The notes: generated from the sequence alone by a model not told the origin. A DNA stretch of 64,000 nt from Paenibacillus humicola (GCF_028826105.1 NZ_JAQGPL010000001.1:3498501-3562500), one strand, 5' to 3'. Shown: positions 26,297 to 34,636, counted from the stretch's first letter. Translations and numbers: made by a program.

Positions 26297-26965
26297 TTAC
26301 ATAAATCCGTGATCCGCCAAAAATGACTCCGTGAGGCCGCCCGCTTCCATGCGGGCTCCGGCATCTGCCCGTTTACCGAAATGAAGCAGATGGTCAACGT
26401 ACTTGCCCAGCACGTCGCATTCGATATTCACCACGCTGCCCGGCTGCCTGAACTGCAGCGCCGTTTCGCGCAGCGTATGCGGAATGATGGAAACCGAGAA
26501 CGACGCCTTGTCGGCCTCGACCACCGTCAGGCTGATGCCGTCCAGCGTAATGGAGCCCTGCGGGATGACATAACGCATCAAGGATGAATCGTTCGGGCGA
26601 ATCGTGAAGACGACGGCATTCGCATCCGCCGTTCGCGAGACGACCTCGCCCGTGCCGTCGACGTGCCCCTGCACGATATGCCCGCCGAAACGGCCCCCCG
26701 CCTGCATGGCACGTTCGAGATTGACCCGTTCGCCGGGGCGCAAATCCTTCAAATTCGTATGTCGGTACGTCTGCGGCATGACGTCGACGGTAAATGTTGA
26801 TCCGGCCAGCTCCGTCACCGTCAAGCAGACGCCGCCGACGGAGATGCTGTCCCCGATCGCCGCGTCCTCCAGCACCTTCGAGGCTTCGATCGTCAGCATC
26901 ATCGCCTCTCCCTGCCGGTAAGAACGCTTCAGCGAGCCGACTTCTTCGATCAGTCCGGTAAACAT
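26297..26965 (-). CDS. ribE: Riboflavin synthase, alpha chain
   Basis: RibE dismutates two molecules of 6,7-dimethyl-8-ribityllumazine to riboflavin. The 222-residue product begins MFTGLIEEVGSL and has the two repeated lumazine-binding halves, each with the pattern GDSISVGGVCLTV or GSITLDGISLTVV, plus VNLERAMQAGGRFGGHIVQG. The length is typical (about 215). GAGGGGTCGGAGG precedes the ATG. It is second in the rib operon, 61 bases after ribD. Confidence 0.95.
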   Translation of the reverse strand: MFTGLIEEVGSLKRSYRQGEAMMLTIEASKVLEDAAIGDSISVGGVCLTVTELAGSTFTVDVMPQTYRHTNLKDLRPGERVNLERAMQAGGRFGGHIVQGHVDGTGEVVSRTADANAVVFTIRPNDSSLMRYVIPQGSITLDGISLTVVEADKASFSVSIIPHTLRETALQFRQPGSVVNIECDVLGKYVDHLLHFGKRADAGARMEAGGLTESFLADHGFM

Positions 26966-27026
26966 CCTCCGACCCCTCCTTATCTGTCATTGTTGGCTTT
27001 ATTCCGCCGAACGAACCGTAACGGAA

Positions 27027-28130
27027 CTAAGGCTTGCGGCGGCCGTAATCCGGGTATCCCGCAATGCAGACGTCCCGTCCGACCGTTTCGACCGTGACTT
27101 CGCGCAGCTCCAACGCTTCGCTCATTTTCTCGTATCCGTCGAACGTGAACGCCTCCGGCGCACCCGGTCCGCCGATCAGCTTCGCCGCGACGAAAAGGAC
27201 GATTTTGTCGATCAGCCCGGCTTCGAGCATCGCGCCGTTTAACTTGCCGCCGCCTTCAAGCAGGATCGAACCGATTTCCATTTTCCCGAGCGTTCGCATC
27301 GCTTCAGTCAGATCGACCTTCGGCCCGGTACCGCACGGGATAACGGCTGCCCCTGCCTTCTCCAGCGCCTGTCGTTTCGTTGCATCCGCCCGTTCGGTCG
27401 TCAATACGATCGCCGGCGCGCCTGCCCCGTCCAGCAGCCTCGCGTCCGGCGGCAGCCGCAGCTGCGAGTCGACGACGATGCGGACCGGATGGACCGCCGG
27501 CACGGACAGCCGGGTTGTCAGCTCAGGATCGTCCGCCAATACGGTATCGACGCCAACCATAACCGCCATGTGACGATGGCGCATCGTATGAACGCGTTCG
27601 CGCGATTCGGGCCCGCTGACGTAGCGGCTGTCGCCGGTTTTGGCGGCGATTTTGCCGTCGAGCGTCATCGCTGTCTTGGCCGTTACGAAGGGCAGCCCCG
27701 TCGTAATGTATTTGTTGAACGCTTCGTTCATACGCCGCGATTCGTCCCCGAGGAGCCCGACTTCGACTTCGATTCCCGCTTCCCGCAGCCTTCTGACGCC
27801 GCTGCCCGCCACCTTCGGATTCGGGTCCTCGCAGGCGACGACGACGCGAGCCGCTTTCGCCTCGATAATCCGTTCGCAGCAGGGCGGCGTTTTGCCGAAG
27901 TGGCTGCATGGCTCAAGCGTCACATAGACGGTCGCTCCCTCCGCTTCGGCTCCGGCCATGGCGAGCGCGTGCACCTCCGCATGGCCCTCGCCGCGCTTCA
28001 GATGAGCGCCGAGTCCGACGATGCGCCCGTTCTTTACGACAACGCAGCCGACGACCGGATTGATACCGGTCTGGCCCGCTGCTTTGCCGGCCATGTCCAA
28101 CGCAAGCTTCATATACGATTCATCGTTCAA
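27027..28130 (-). CDS. ribD: Bifunctional riboflavin deaminase/reductase RibD
   Basis: RibD deaminates the product of GTP cyclohydrolase II and then reduces its ribosyl chain. The N-terminal deaminase part (about 1-145) has the zinc site HAEVHAL and PCSHFGKTPPC. The C-terminal reductase part has TAKTAMTLDGKIA and LLEGGGKLNGAML. The start is a TTG at 28130 with only a weak GACGGA ahead, read because the next residues (NDESYMKLALDMA) match RibD N-termini. Weak initiation plus the upstream terminator fits control by the FMN riboswitch. First structural gene of the operon. Confidence 0.93.
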   Translation of the reverse strand: MNDESYMKLALDMAGKAAGQTGINPVVGCVVVKNGRIVGLGAHLKRGEGHAEVHALAMAGAEAEGATVYVTLEPCSHFGKTPPCCERIIEAKAARVVVACEDPNPKVAGSGVRRLREAGIEVEVGLLGDESRRMNEAFNKYITTGLPFVTAKTAMTLDGKIAAKTGDSRYVSGPESRERVHTMRHRHMAVMVGVDTVLADDPELTTRLSVPAVHPVRIVVDSQLRLPPDARLLDGAGAPAIVLTTERADATKRQALEKAGAAVIPCGTGPKVDLTEAMRTLGKMEIGSILLEGGGKLNGAMLEAGLIDKIVLFVAAKLIGGPGAPEAFTFDGYEKMSEALELREVTVETVGRDVCIAGYPDYGRRKP

Positions 28131-28145
28131 AATGTCCGTCGAAAT

Positions 28146-28184
28146 AAAAAATCACCCCTTCGGCGAGCTGCCTTTGGGGTGATG
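28146..28184 (-). terminator. Terminator platform of the FMN riboswitch
   Basis: On the minus strand ATCACCCC pairs with GGGGTGAT and is followed by TTTTTTA, between the aptamer and ribD. This is the expected off-state hairpin of a transcription-terminating FMN riboswitch. Confidence 0.85.
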
Positions 28185-28298
28185 GCGCTTGTTCAGCAAA
28201 GAATGGACAACTTGAAGACGCATCTAAACAAACCCGCCTCTTTGTGAAAAATCGAACAAAGCAGGCAAGCCGGAATAAATGGAATCCGCAAGCGTCTC

Positions 28299-28500
28299 CT
28301 TCTCCCATCCAGACTATACTGTCGGTCCCGGATTTGCACCAGGTCCACCGTTCCGCTTGTCGGTCTGCTTATCATACGCTCGGCCGAAAGCGGCCCGGGT
28401 CACGGACTGACGGCTTCAAAGCCGGCATGTGTAGTCACAAAGCCGACACTTGAAGAGCCGATCACCGCCGGTTGGGAATTTCACCCGACCCCGAAGGAAA
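28299..28500 (-). ncRNA. FMN riboswitch (RFN element)
   Basis: The minus strand shows the conserved RFN blocks in order: TTCCTTCGGGGTCGGGTGAA, ATTCCCAACCGGCGGT, then AGTCCGTGACCC, GGACCTGGTGCAAATCCGGG, and the closing AGTCTGGATGGGAGAAGGA. It binds FMN and lowers rib operon transcription when flavin is plentiful. The P6-side arm with the TGTCGGCTTTGTGACTAC segment is somewhat extended. Confidence 0.95.
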
Positions 28501-28520
28501 GCCGCAAATACTTGATTGAA

Positions 28521-28549
28521 ATAGTACCACCGGAAAATGAAAAATGCAA
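28521..28549 (-). promoter_or_regulatory. Promoter of the rib operon
   Basis: On the minus strand TTGCAT and TACTAT are separated by 17 bases, about 20 bases upstream of the FMN aptamer. Confidence 0.6.
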
Positions 28550-28586
28550 GGTTTTTTCATACAGAGCGCACCGTCATGCCGCCGCA

Positions 28587-28621
28587 AACAAAAAACTGCC
28601 GGGTCGGATAACCGGGCAGTT
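28587..28621 (-). terminator. Terminator of the agr-like locus
   Basis: On the minus strand ACTGCCCGGT pairs with ACCCGGCAGT around TATCCG, followed by TTTTTTG, 18 bases after the LytTR gene. Confidence 0.85.
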
Positions 28622-28638
28622 TATTTAAGTATCGCGTC

Positions 28639-29043
28639 CTAATGATCCAGGATGCCGTTTCGCCGCATCGCATTCGGAGCATAACCGTCCGAAACGACGC
28701 GGATATTTTTAATTTCCTTCAAGTGGGCCCTTGATACCGGCGCGCTAGGCGCATCCTTACCTACAGGTTCTTTCTCAAAATACAGCCTGTATCGTTGCTC
28801 GTCATAAAATTCTACCTTGTCCATCTGAACCATATAGCATCGATCAACTTTTACAAACCCCTGCGAAGTCAGGAATCGCTCCTGTTCCTCCGGACTCTTG
28901 ATGTAATAGTAAATATCGTCATGCGTCTGAAGAAATCTGTCGCCGTTATGCGTGCCCACGTAGAGGACATCGTTCAGATCGATTTCAACGATTTCGAAAT
29001 CGGTTTTACTGTGACGCTTCACTACGTGAAGTGGACGGCGCAT
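28639..29043 (-). CDS. Stand-alone LytTR DNA-binding protein (AgrA-like, no receiver)
   Basis: The 134-residue product is one LytTR domain. It shows EIDLNDVLYVGTHNGDRFLQT, the family stretch HDDIYYYIKS, GFVKVDRCYMVQMDKVEF and, near the end, VSRAHLKEIKN. AgrA proteins have a receiver domain in front of LytTR that is phosphorylated by AgrC; here the protein starts directly at LytTR and has about 25 extra residues at its end. AAGGAGTG lies just before the ATG at 29043, three bases after the AgrD stop. It is the last gene of the agr-like locus. How it senses the signal without a phosphoacceptor is unknown. Confidence 0.88.
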   Translation of the reverse strand: MRRPLHVVKRHSKTDFEIVEIDLNDVLYVGTHNGDRFLQTHDDIYYYIKSPEEQERFLTSQGFVKVDRCYMVQMDKVEFYDEQRYRLYFEKEPVGKDAPSAPVSRAHLKEIKNIRVVSDGYAPNAMRRNGILDH

Positions 29044-29046
29044 GAA

Positions 29047-29178
29047 CTACACTCCTTTTTTTCTGAGCTCTGCCGGAATGGCCGGTTTGTTAAACCACGT
29101 ATAAGAACCCATAAGTACAAATACGGAAGCAACTCCGACAAATACGGCTGCCAACCCTTTATAGGCATACTTCTTCAT
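29047..29178 (-). CDS. AgrD-like cyclic autoinducer precursor peptide
   Basis: This 43-residue peptide (MKKYAYKGLAAVFVGVASVF...) has the three-part AgrD layout. A basic amphipathic helix (about 1-23) is followed by a short core GSYTWF (24-29) and a polar tail NKPAIPAELRKKGV with the typical P-x-E-L. Aligned with S. aureus AgrD, the core gives a five-residue ring Ser-Tyr-Thr-Trp-Phe with Ser in place of the usual Cys, so a lactone rather than a thiolactone is predicted. AGGAGGTGA lies six bases upstream, and its ATG overlaps the agrB stop as ATGA. It was found by direct translation of the gap. Confidence 0.8.
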   Translation of the reverse strand: MKKYAYKGLAAVFVGVASVFVLMGSYTWFNKPAIPAELRKKGV

Positions 29179-29699
29179 TCGCTTTCACCTCCTTCCTTGA
29201 ATGGAAGCATTGCGGCTTGTACAATAAAACAAATCGCAAGGATGCTGGAAACGAACAAAAAATTGGATGCCACGAATAGTGCGGCGATGAGCTTGAGCAG
29301 CGGATAATACTTTTCGGAAATTCTGGCATATTTGTCATAATTAGCCGGGGAAAATATTAAAACCATTATAAGCGATATCGCTGTAAAAATATAGATGGTA
29401 ACGGATCCAAAATGAAAATGAGGCATGGCGGACATGGCGATCGTCGAAACGACGATACAGAGGGAACCCGATTTCAAATGGTAGCCGCCCGTCAAAAAAC
29501 GGATCACCGCAAATACGACCAGCGTGAGCAGGGTTGCGGTAAATTTGCCGGTTACCGCGCCGATAATGAGCGACAAGGCAATAATCGAAACCGAATTGCC
29601 GATGATGTTAAGCGCGTATACGATAATGTCGACAGAAGGAGCTTCCACGCCGTTCGCGATCATCCGGTGATGGAGATTACCCGCAAGTTTACGCAGCAT
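29175..29699 (-). CDS. AgrB-like peptide-processing membrane protease
   Basis: AgrB proteins cut the AgrD tail and form the ring by thioester transfer. The 174-residue product has about five or six membrane spans and the catalytic pair His74 and Cys81 in GGYHLKSGSLC, with the same seven-residue spacing as His77/Cys84 of S. aureus AgrB. The preceding arginine-rich RFLTGG is also typical. The start overlaps the upstream sensor-like gene by 11 bases and the stop overlaps agrD by four, so the three genes are tightly coupled. This gene looks intact. Confidence 0.9.
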   Translation of the reverse strand: MLRKLAGNLHHRMIANGVEAPSVDIIVYALNIIGNSVSIIALSLIIGAVTGKFTATLLTLVVFAVIRFLTGGYHLKSGSLCIVVSTIAMSAMPHFHFGSVTIYIFTAISLIMVLIFSPANYDKYARISEKYYPLLKLIAALFVASNFLFVSSILAICFIVQAAMLPFKEGGESE

Positions 29700-30357
29700 C
29701 CTCGTTATCCTTTCTTAAAGAGAAAAATAAAAAAATCGGAAGCGTAAGCAAAAAAACGACGGTGGAGACGACATCGACATAATTGCCGAAGTTATTGCGA
29801 AACAAAAGCGTCATGACGACGGAAGCTACAACACTGACGGCAATTATGGTGATCAGGATGGAATTCGTACCTCGAATCTCCACATTCTGGCGGCGTTCCG
29901 CCGGCACGTAATCGAATCCCCAGTTCATGGTGTAAACCAGCCGGGCGATCCCGATATAAAAAATAAAGGACAGCAGTTGCAGCGAAGCGGTCACGATTTC
30001 GTTATGTTTGATTTCGGCGATCGATAAGCCGAGCATATACGTAATCCCCGCGCAGATGGCCCCGATCACGAAAGAAGCGGATATTCCGGCGAAGTTCATC
30101 AGAAAAGAATGAAACAGCGGTACCCGAAACAAAATCCATAACACGAGCGCAAATAAAAAAAACTGAATATAGGTCGATAATTCCCCGATTTCGGGTATTT
30201 TTCGCGTAAAATAGGAAACCTGGCTCATAAGAAGCGTCACGAGAAAAACGTTCACAAGCATTCGTTTATCCAGTCTGAATCGAAATAAAGTAAACATAAA
30301 AATAAATAATCCCGTATATTCGATTATCGATGCAACAACAAACAAAACATAATTCAT
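29689..30357 (-). CDS. AgrC-like membrane sensor without kinase domain
   Basis: The 222-residue product is nearly all membrane: about six or seven hydrophobic segments (near 4-24, 33-48, 62-80, 85-112, 124-146, 166-186, 190-212) and a short charged end (SLRKDNEDAA). This is the layout of the N-terminal sensor part of AgrC-type receptors, but no H-box, N-box or glycine boxes follow; the reading frame stops and agrB begins inside its last codons. The ATG at 30357 follows GGGGAG. The receptor assignment rests on topology and context, not on a conserved motif; a transport or immunity role is possible. Confidence 0.65.
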   Translation of the reverse strand: MNYVLFVVASIIEYTGLFIFMFTLFRFRLDKRMLVNVFLVTLLMSQVSYFTRKIPEIGELSTYIQFFLFALVLWILFRVPLFHSFLMNFAGISASFVIGAICAGITYMLGLSIAEIKHNEIVTASLQLLSFIFYIGIARLVYTMNWGFDYVPAERRQNVEIRGTNSILITIIAVSVVASVVMTLLFRNNFGNYVDVVSTVVFLLTLPIFLFFSLRKDNEDAA

Positions 30358-30464
30358 TCCCCTTTTTCTCCCCTGCCTGATGTAAAAGCGCATCGCCAGA
30401 AAACCGGATTTCTCCCGTTCCTCAACTGATCGACCGATTTCTGATTGTAGAAGTCCCAACATAA

Positions 30465-30492
30465 TCAATATACGATTTTATTGGCGGGTCAA
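30465..30492 (-). promoter_or_regulatory. Candidate promoter of the agr-like locus
   Basis: On the minus strand TTGACC and TATTGA are separated by 16 bases, about 110 bases upstream of the first gene. Upstream of it GACATGAAAT (30513-30522) and GACATTAAAT (30575-30584) form a direct repeat that could bind the LytTR protein. The gene-free stretch 30358-30674 holds this and the ppiB terminator. Confidence 0.4.
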
Positions 30493-30617
30493 CAAGATTT
30501 TTGTTCGATATTGACATGAAATGGTCGGCAAAGGACTAGCTTACTTATAGGACATGTTTCTTTTGGAATACTTCGACATTAAATCCATTATTCCTTTAGA
30601 AAAAATTCCCAGTTAAC

Positions 30618-30656
30618 AAAACGACAAAACCCGTTTCTGCCTGAACAGAAACGGGT
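30618..30656 (-). terminator. Terminator after ppiB
   Basis: On the minus strand ACCCGTTTCTG pairs with CAGAAACGGGT around TTCAGG, followed by TTTGTCGTTTTG. Confidence 0.8.
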
Positions 30657-30674
30657 CGGAATAGGACTTGAGGC

Positions 30675-31106
30675 TTAAACCTCGACCACTTCCACTTTGC
30701 TCATTTTATCGCGGCCCTGGAAGGCGTCGACATGCTCCATCCCCTTGACCACCTTGCCGAAAACGGTATGCTGGCCGTCGAGGTGCGGCTGCGGCTGGTA
30801 GCAGATGTAAAACTGGCTGCCGCCCGTATTGCGTCCTGCATGCGCCATCGCAAGCGTTCCGCGTTCGTGCTTGTTTGGGTTGATTTCGCAGTTGATCGTA
30901 TAACCCGGACCGCCGGTACCGTTGCCGTTCGGACATCCCCCTTGAGCGACGAAGCCGGGAATGACGCGGTGAAACGTCAGACCGTCGTAAAAGCCCGAGC
31001 TGGCCAGCTTCTCGAAATTCGCCACTGTATTGGGCGCATCCTGATCGAACAGGTCAAGGACGACCTCCGCCCCGTTTTCCATCGTAATTTTCGCTTGTTT
31101 CGCCAT
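30675..31106 (-). CDS. ppiB: Peptidyl-prolyl cis-trans isomerase (cyclophilin)
   Basis: This cytoplasmic cyclophilin speeds prolyl bond isomerisation during folding. The 143-residue product carries the active-site stretch [13 protein letters not shown] (about 46-58), GTLAMAHAG and [16 protein letters not shown], with the arginine and the Gln-rich strand that bind the proline. It has no signal peptide. The length matches B. subtilis PpiB (143), and the position close to lysA is also conserved. A terminator follows, so it is a single-gene unit. Confidence 0.94.
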   Translation of the reverse strand: MAKQAKITMENGAEVVLDLFDQDAPNTVANFEKLASSGFYDGLTFHRVIPGFVAQGGCPNGNGTGGPGYTINCEINPNKHERGTLAMAHAGRNTGGSQFYICYQPQPHLDGQHTVFGKVVKGMEHVDAFQGRDKMSKVEVVEV

Positions 31107-31229
31107 TATGGATCTTCCTTTCCGAATGGTTTGCGGGAAGCGGACGCGCCGAATGCCCGGCGTATGCTTCTCTCTCCCGCTTCCGACTAAACATTGCCAT
31201 TATAACACGTCGTTTCGTCCCGACAAAGG

Positions 31230-31275
31230 CTCGTCCCCCGCAAACGGGCCAAATCGCCGGTCTGCAGGGGACGAG
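31230..31275 (-). terminator. Hairpin after lysA
   Basis: CTCGTCCCC and GGGGACGAG form a stable stem downstream of lysA on the minus strand, but only a short T run (CCTTTGTC) follows. It may be a weak terminator. Confidence 0.45.
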
Positions 31276-31307
31276 TCGGATGGATGCCAACACCGGCATG
31301 AGCCGGT

Positions 31308-32639
31308 TTATTTAGCGGCGGAAGCCTGTTTCAGACGCTCGGGAATGAGATCGTTGCCGACGATATCGTCGAGCGATTCCCGTTTCACCGCGACGTCAGC
31401 TTGGCCGTCCTTGACGAAGACGACCGCCGGACGGCGGATGCGGTTATAGTTGCTGGCCATGGCATAGTTGTACGCGCCGGTACAAAACACGGCAAGCAGA
31501 TCGCCGCTGCTCGACTTCGGCAGCTGCAGATCCCAGATGAGCATATCCCCGCTCTCGCAGCATTTGCCCGCGACGGACACGGTTTCTTCCGGAGCTTCGC
31601 CTGCGCGGTTGGCGATAACCGCCTCGTATTTCGATTCGTAGAGCGCCGGACGCGGATTGTCGGTCATCCCGCCGTCGACGGCAATATATTTGCGGACGCC
31701 CGGAATATCCTTGCTTGTCCCGATCGTGTACAGCGTCGTCCCCGCATCGCCGACCATGCTCCTGCCGGGCTCGACCCAAATTTCGGGCAGCGGATACTGT
31801 GCCGCGGTAAAGTTGGAGATGACCGAATCGGTGATCGCCTTCACGTACTGCGAGATCGGCAGAGGCGTATCGCCTTCGACGTAACGAATACCGAAACCGC
31901 CGCCAAGGTTGACGACTTTAAACGTGATGTTCAGCTCGCTCCGCACTTTCACGGCAAAACCGGCCACTTTGTCAACCGCCATCTTGAAGCCCTCGACCTC
32001 GAAAATTTGCGAGCCGATATGGGAATGGACGCCGAGCAGCTCCAGGTTCGGCAGAGCCGCAGCTTCCTCGATCGCCCGGTAGGCGGCGCCGTTGCCGAGG
32101 TCGAAGCCGAATTTCGAGTCCTGCTGCCCGGTCGAAATGTAATCGTGGGTATGCGCTTCGACGCCAGGCGTAATGCGCAGCAAAATGCTGACCTTGCGCC
32201 CCTTCTCGCCGGCCAGCGCGTTCAGCAGCCGGAGCTCGACGAAATTATCGACGACAAAGCAGCCGATTTCGGCGTCAAGCGCCATGTTGATCTCGTCCGG
32301 CGTCTTGTTGTTGCCGTGGAAATGAATGCGGCCGGCCGGGAATCCGGCCTTCAGCGCGGTGTACAGCTCGCCGTCGGATACGACGTCGAGCGACAGCCCC
32401 TCCTGCTCGGCGATGGCGCACATCGCCATGACGCTGAACGCTTTGCTGGCGTAAGCCACCTGAAATTTCAGCCCCGATGCGCGGAACGCCTCGACATATT
32501 CGCTGGCCCGCTGGCGAACCAGCGCTTCGTCGACAATATAAAGCGGCGTGCCGAATTGTTTCGCCAAATCGGTCGTGTCGCAGCCGCCGATTTCCAGATG
32601 CCCTTGCGCGTTGATTTTCCCCGTACCGTGAAGATACAT
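31308..32639 (-). CDS. lysA: Diaminopimelate decarboxylase
   Basis: LysA removes CO2 from meso-diaminopimelate to give lysine, using PLP. The 443-residue product has the PLP lysine in AYASKAFS (about Lys66), the glycine-rich phosphate site GGGFGIRY, the HSHIGSQ motif, and the catalytic cysteine region GKCCESGDML shared between subunits. The ATG at 32639 was chosen for its GGAGGGG site over an ATG 11 codons upstream. It follows spoVAF, as in B. subtilis, with a gap of 131 bases that should hold its promoter. Confidence 0.95.
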   Translation of the reverse strand: MYLHGTGKINAQGHLEIGGCDTTDLAKQFGTPLYIVDEALVRQRASEYVEAFRASGLKFQVAYASKAFSVMAMCAIAEQEGLSLDVVSDGELYTALKAGFPAGRIHFHGNNKTPDEINMALDAEIGCFVVDNFVELRLLNALAGEKGRKVSILLRITPGVEAHTHDYISTGQQDSKFGFDLGNGAAYRAIEEAAALPNLELLGVHSHIGSQIFEVEGFKMAVDKVAGFAVKVRSELNITFKVVNLGGGFGIRYVEGDTPLPISQYVKAITDSVISNFTAAQYPLPEIWVEPGRSMVGDAGTTLYTIGTSKDIPGVRKYIAVDGGMTDNPRPALYESKYEAVIANRAGEAPEETVSVAGKCCESGDMLIWDLQLPKSSSGDLLAVFCTGAYNYAMASNYNRIRRPAVVFVKDGQADVAVKRESLDDIVGNDLIPERLKQASAAK

Positions 32640-32770
32640 GTTTTCCCCTCCGTGTTCTCCGAATGCTCCCATGAATCGTTTGCATCAATTAGCATCAGTA
32701 TAACGCATTCGGTTCACTGCGCCAAATGGATTAATTCGCATTTCATTTGCATTTTTGACAGAAGCGTTGT

Positions 32771-34621
32771 CTACTTGTTCGTTTTCGGCATTTTATTCCG
32801 CTGCTGCGGCTTCAGGTCGTTCGGGCGCGTCCGGTTGTACAGCACAGGCTTGCGGACGATGATTCCCAGCAGCGCCCGCCAATCGAACGGGATCAGCGGC
32901 CACATATACGGGTGGTTAAAGGAACGCTCCATCACCAGCAGGATGAAAACGATCGTCGAAACGAGCATAAAGCCGGGCACGTGCAGCGTCGCCACTGCAA
33001 TAATCAGCAGGAGCCGGACGATCCGGTTGGCCAGGCCGAGCTCATAGCTGGGCGTCGCGAACATCCCGATCGCCGCCACCGCCATGTACAGGATGACCTC
33101 GTTGACAAACAAGCCCGTTTTGACGGCGATATCCCCGATCAGAATAGCCGCGATGATGGACATCGCGGTCGACAGCGGCGCCGGTGTATGAACCGCGGCA
33201 AGCCGCATCAGATCAACGCCGAGTTCCGCGAATATGAATTGGGCGACCATCGGGAGCCGGCTCGTTTTTTGCACGCCGATAAACTCCAGAAACGGAGGCT
33301 TCAGGTCCGGCTGGACGGAGAAAAGAAACCACATCGGCAGCAGAAACAGCGAGGCGAAGATGCCGAAATACCTCACCCATCTTAAGTAAGTGCCGATAAA
33401 AGGCGTCTGCCGGTTTTCCTCCGCGTGCTGAACGAGATCGAAAAAGGTGGCCGGTAATATCATGACGCTCGGCGTGGTATCCACAAACACGGCTACGTGG
33501 CCTTCGAGCAGATTGACGGCGACGGTATCCGGCCGCTCCGAATAGCGGACGAGCGGATACGGATTCCAGCCCCGCTTCACCGTCGCCTCCTCCAGCTGCT
33601 TGTCGGCCAGCGGCAGCCCGTCGAGCTCAATCATTTTGATTTTATCGCGAATCGATTCGACCAGCCGCTTATCGGCGATGTCGTCGATATAAGCGATGCA
33701 CACGTCCGTCTGCGTCCGTTCGCCGAGCCGCAAAATTTCATAGCGCAGACGCTTGTCCCGCAGCCGGCGCCGCACCAGCGTCACGTTGACGAGCATCGTC
33801 TCCACGAAACCGTCGCGGGAGCCGCGCACAACCCGCTCGAGCGACGGCTCCTCCGGATTGCGGCCGGGAAACACTCTTGCGTCGATCAGAAGCAGCGTCC
33901 GTTCGCCATCGATGTAAAAGGCGCTCGAACCGGCCAGCACGTTCGTAAGCACGTTGTTCCAGTCCGATTCTTTGACGATTTGAATGGCCGGCACGTACAG
34001 GTTGAGAAACGACTCCAGCGCATCGGCGGACAAATCGCCGGGGTCCAGGTACGTCAGTCTTTTCAGCACCTCGGTCAGGATCGTATCCTTGGCGAAGCCG
34101 TTGATGAACACCATCGCCGTCCGCTTCTCGCCGAACGTCATCTCGCGAACGACGACGTCGAAGCTTCTTTTATATCCCAGCTCCTCCTCCAGCTTCGCGA
34201 TGAAATCGTCCAGGCTGCCGGGGATGGGCTCTTTATTCTGATCCTTATCCTTATCCTTATCCTTATCCTGTTCTCGCTCCCGCTCCCGAGCCGGAACCGG
34301 CTTCTTTTTTCGGCGCCCGGCAATTGGAATTTCTTCAAACGGCTGCTCCTCTTCTTCGTCGGTCGCATCCGCGGAATGCGCAGCGGGCCGCATTTCAGCC
34401 GGCGCTTCCGCGGAGGACGTTTCCGGCGGATGTTCGCGTTCCGACTCGGCCGGTGCGGCTGCGGATGACGTTTCCGACGGATGTTCGTGTTCCGACACAG
34501 CCGGCGCGGCTGCGATCTCCATCTCGTTGTCATCTTGTCCGTGACGGGTTCGAATCCATTCGCCGATCATTTTGGGACGTTTCATTTCCGTCTTGTCGGG
34601 TTGTTGTTCGCGGTCGTTCAT
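32771..34621 (-). CDS. spoVAF: SpoVAF, GerA-family spore membrane protein with long N-terminal extension
   Basis: SpoVAF belongs to the GerAA/SpoVAF family and is made in the forespore; it modulates germination. The 616-residue product has an N-terminal soluble domain (from about 133: GSLDDFIAKLEEELGYKRSF) and a membrane part (about 395-590) with IPFDWRALLGIIVRKP at the end. In front is an extension of about 130 residues that is not part of the family core. It contains a duplicated unit of the type APAESEREHPPETSS and a DKDKDKDKD run from a GATAAG microsatellite. GGGGGGAG precedes the ATG. Confidence 0.92.
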   Translation of the reverse strand: MNDREQQPDKTEMKRPKMIGEWIRTRHGQDDNEMEIAAAPAVSEHEHPSETSSAAAPAESEREHPPETSSAEAPAEMRPAAHSADATDEEEEQPFEEIPIAGRRKKKPVPAREREREQDKDKDKDKDQNKEPIPGSLDDFIAKLEEELGYKRSFDVVVREMTFGEKRTAMVFINGFAKDTILTEVLKRLTYLDPGDLSADALESFLNLYVPAIQIVKESDWNNVLTNVLAGSSAFYIDGERTLLLIDARVFPGRNPEEPSLERVVRGSRDGFVETMLVNVTLVRRRLRDKRLRYEILRLGERTQTDVCIAYIDDIADKRLVESIRDKIKMIELDGLPLADKQLEEATVKRGWNPYPLVRYSERPDTVAVNLLEGHVAVFVDTTPSVMILPATFFDLVQHAEENRQTPFIGTYLRWVRYFGIFASLFLLPMWFLFSVQPDLKPPFLEFIGVQKTSRLPMVAQFIFAELGVDLMRLAAVHTPAPLSTAMSIIAAILIGDIAVKTGLFVNEVILYMAVAAIGMFATPSYELGLANRIVRLLLIIAVATLHVPGFMLVSTIVFILLVMERSFNHPYMWPLIPFDWRALLGIIVRKPVLYNRTRPNDLKPQQRNKMPKTNK

Positions 34622-34636
34622 GGCTGCGCTCCCCCC

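Noticed and set aside
31401..33047. 548-codon plus-strand open frame across lysA and spoVAF
   Set aside because: It is the complement of two clearly conserved minus-strand genes; long shadows are common in this G+C-rich DNA.
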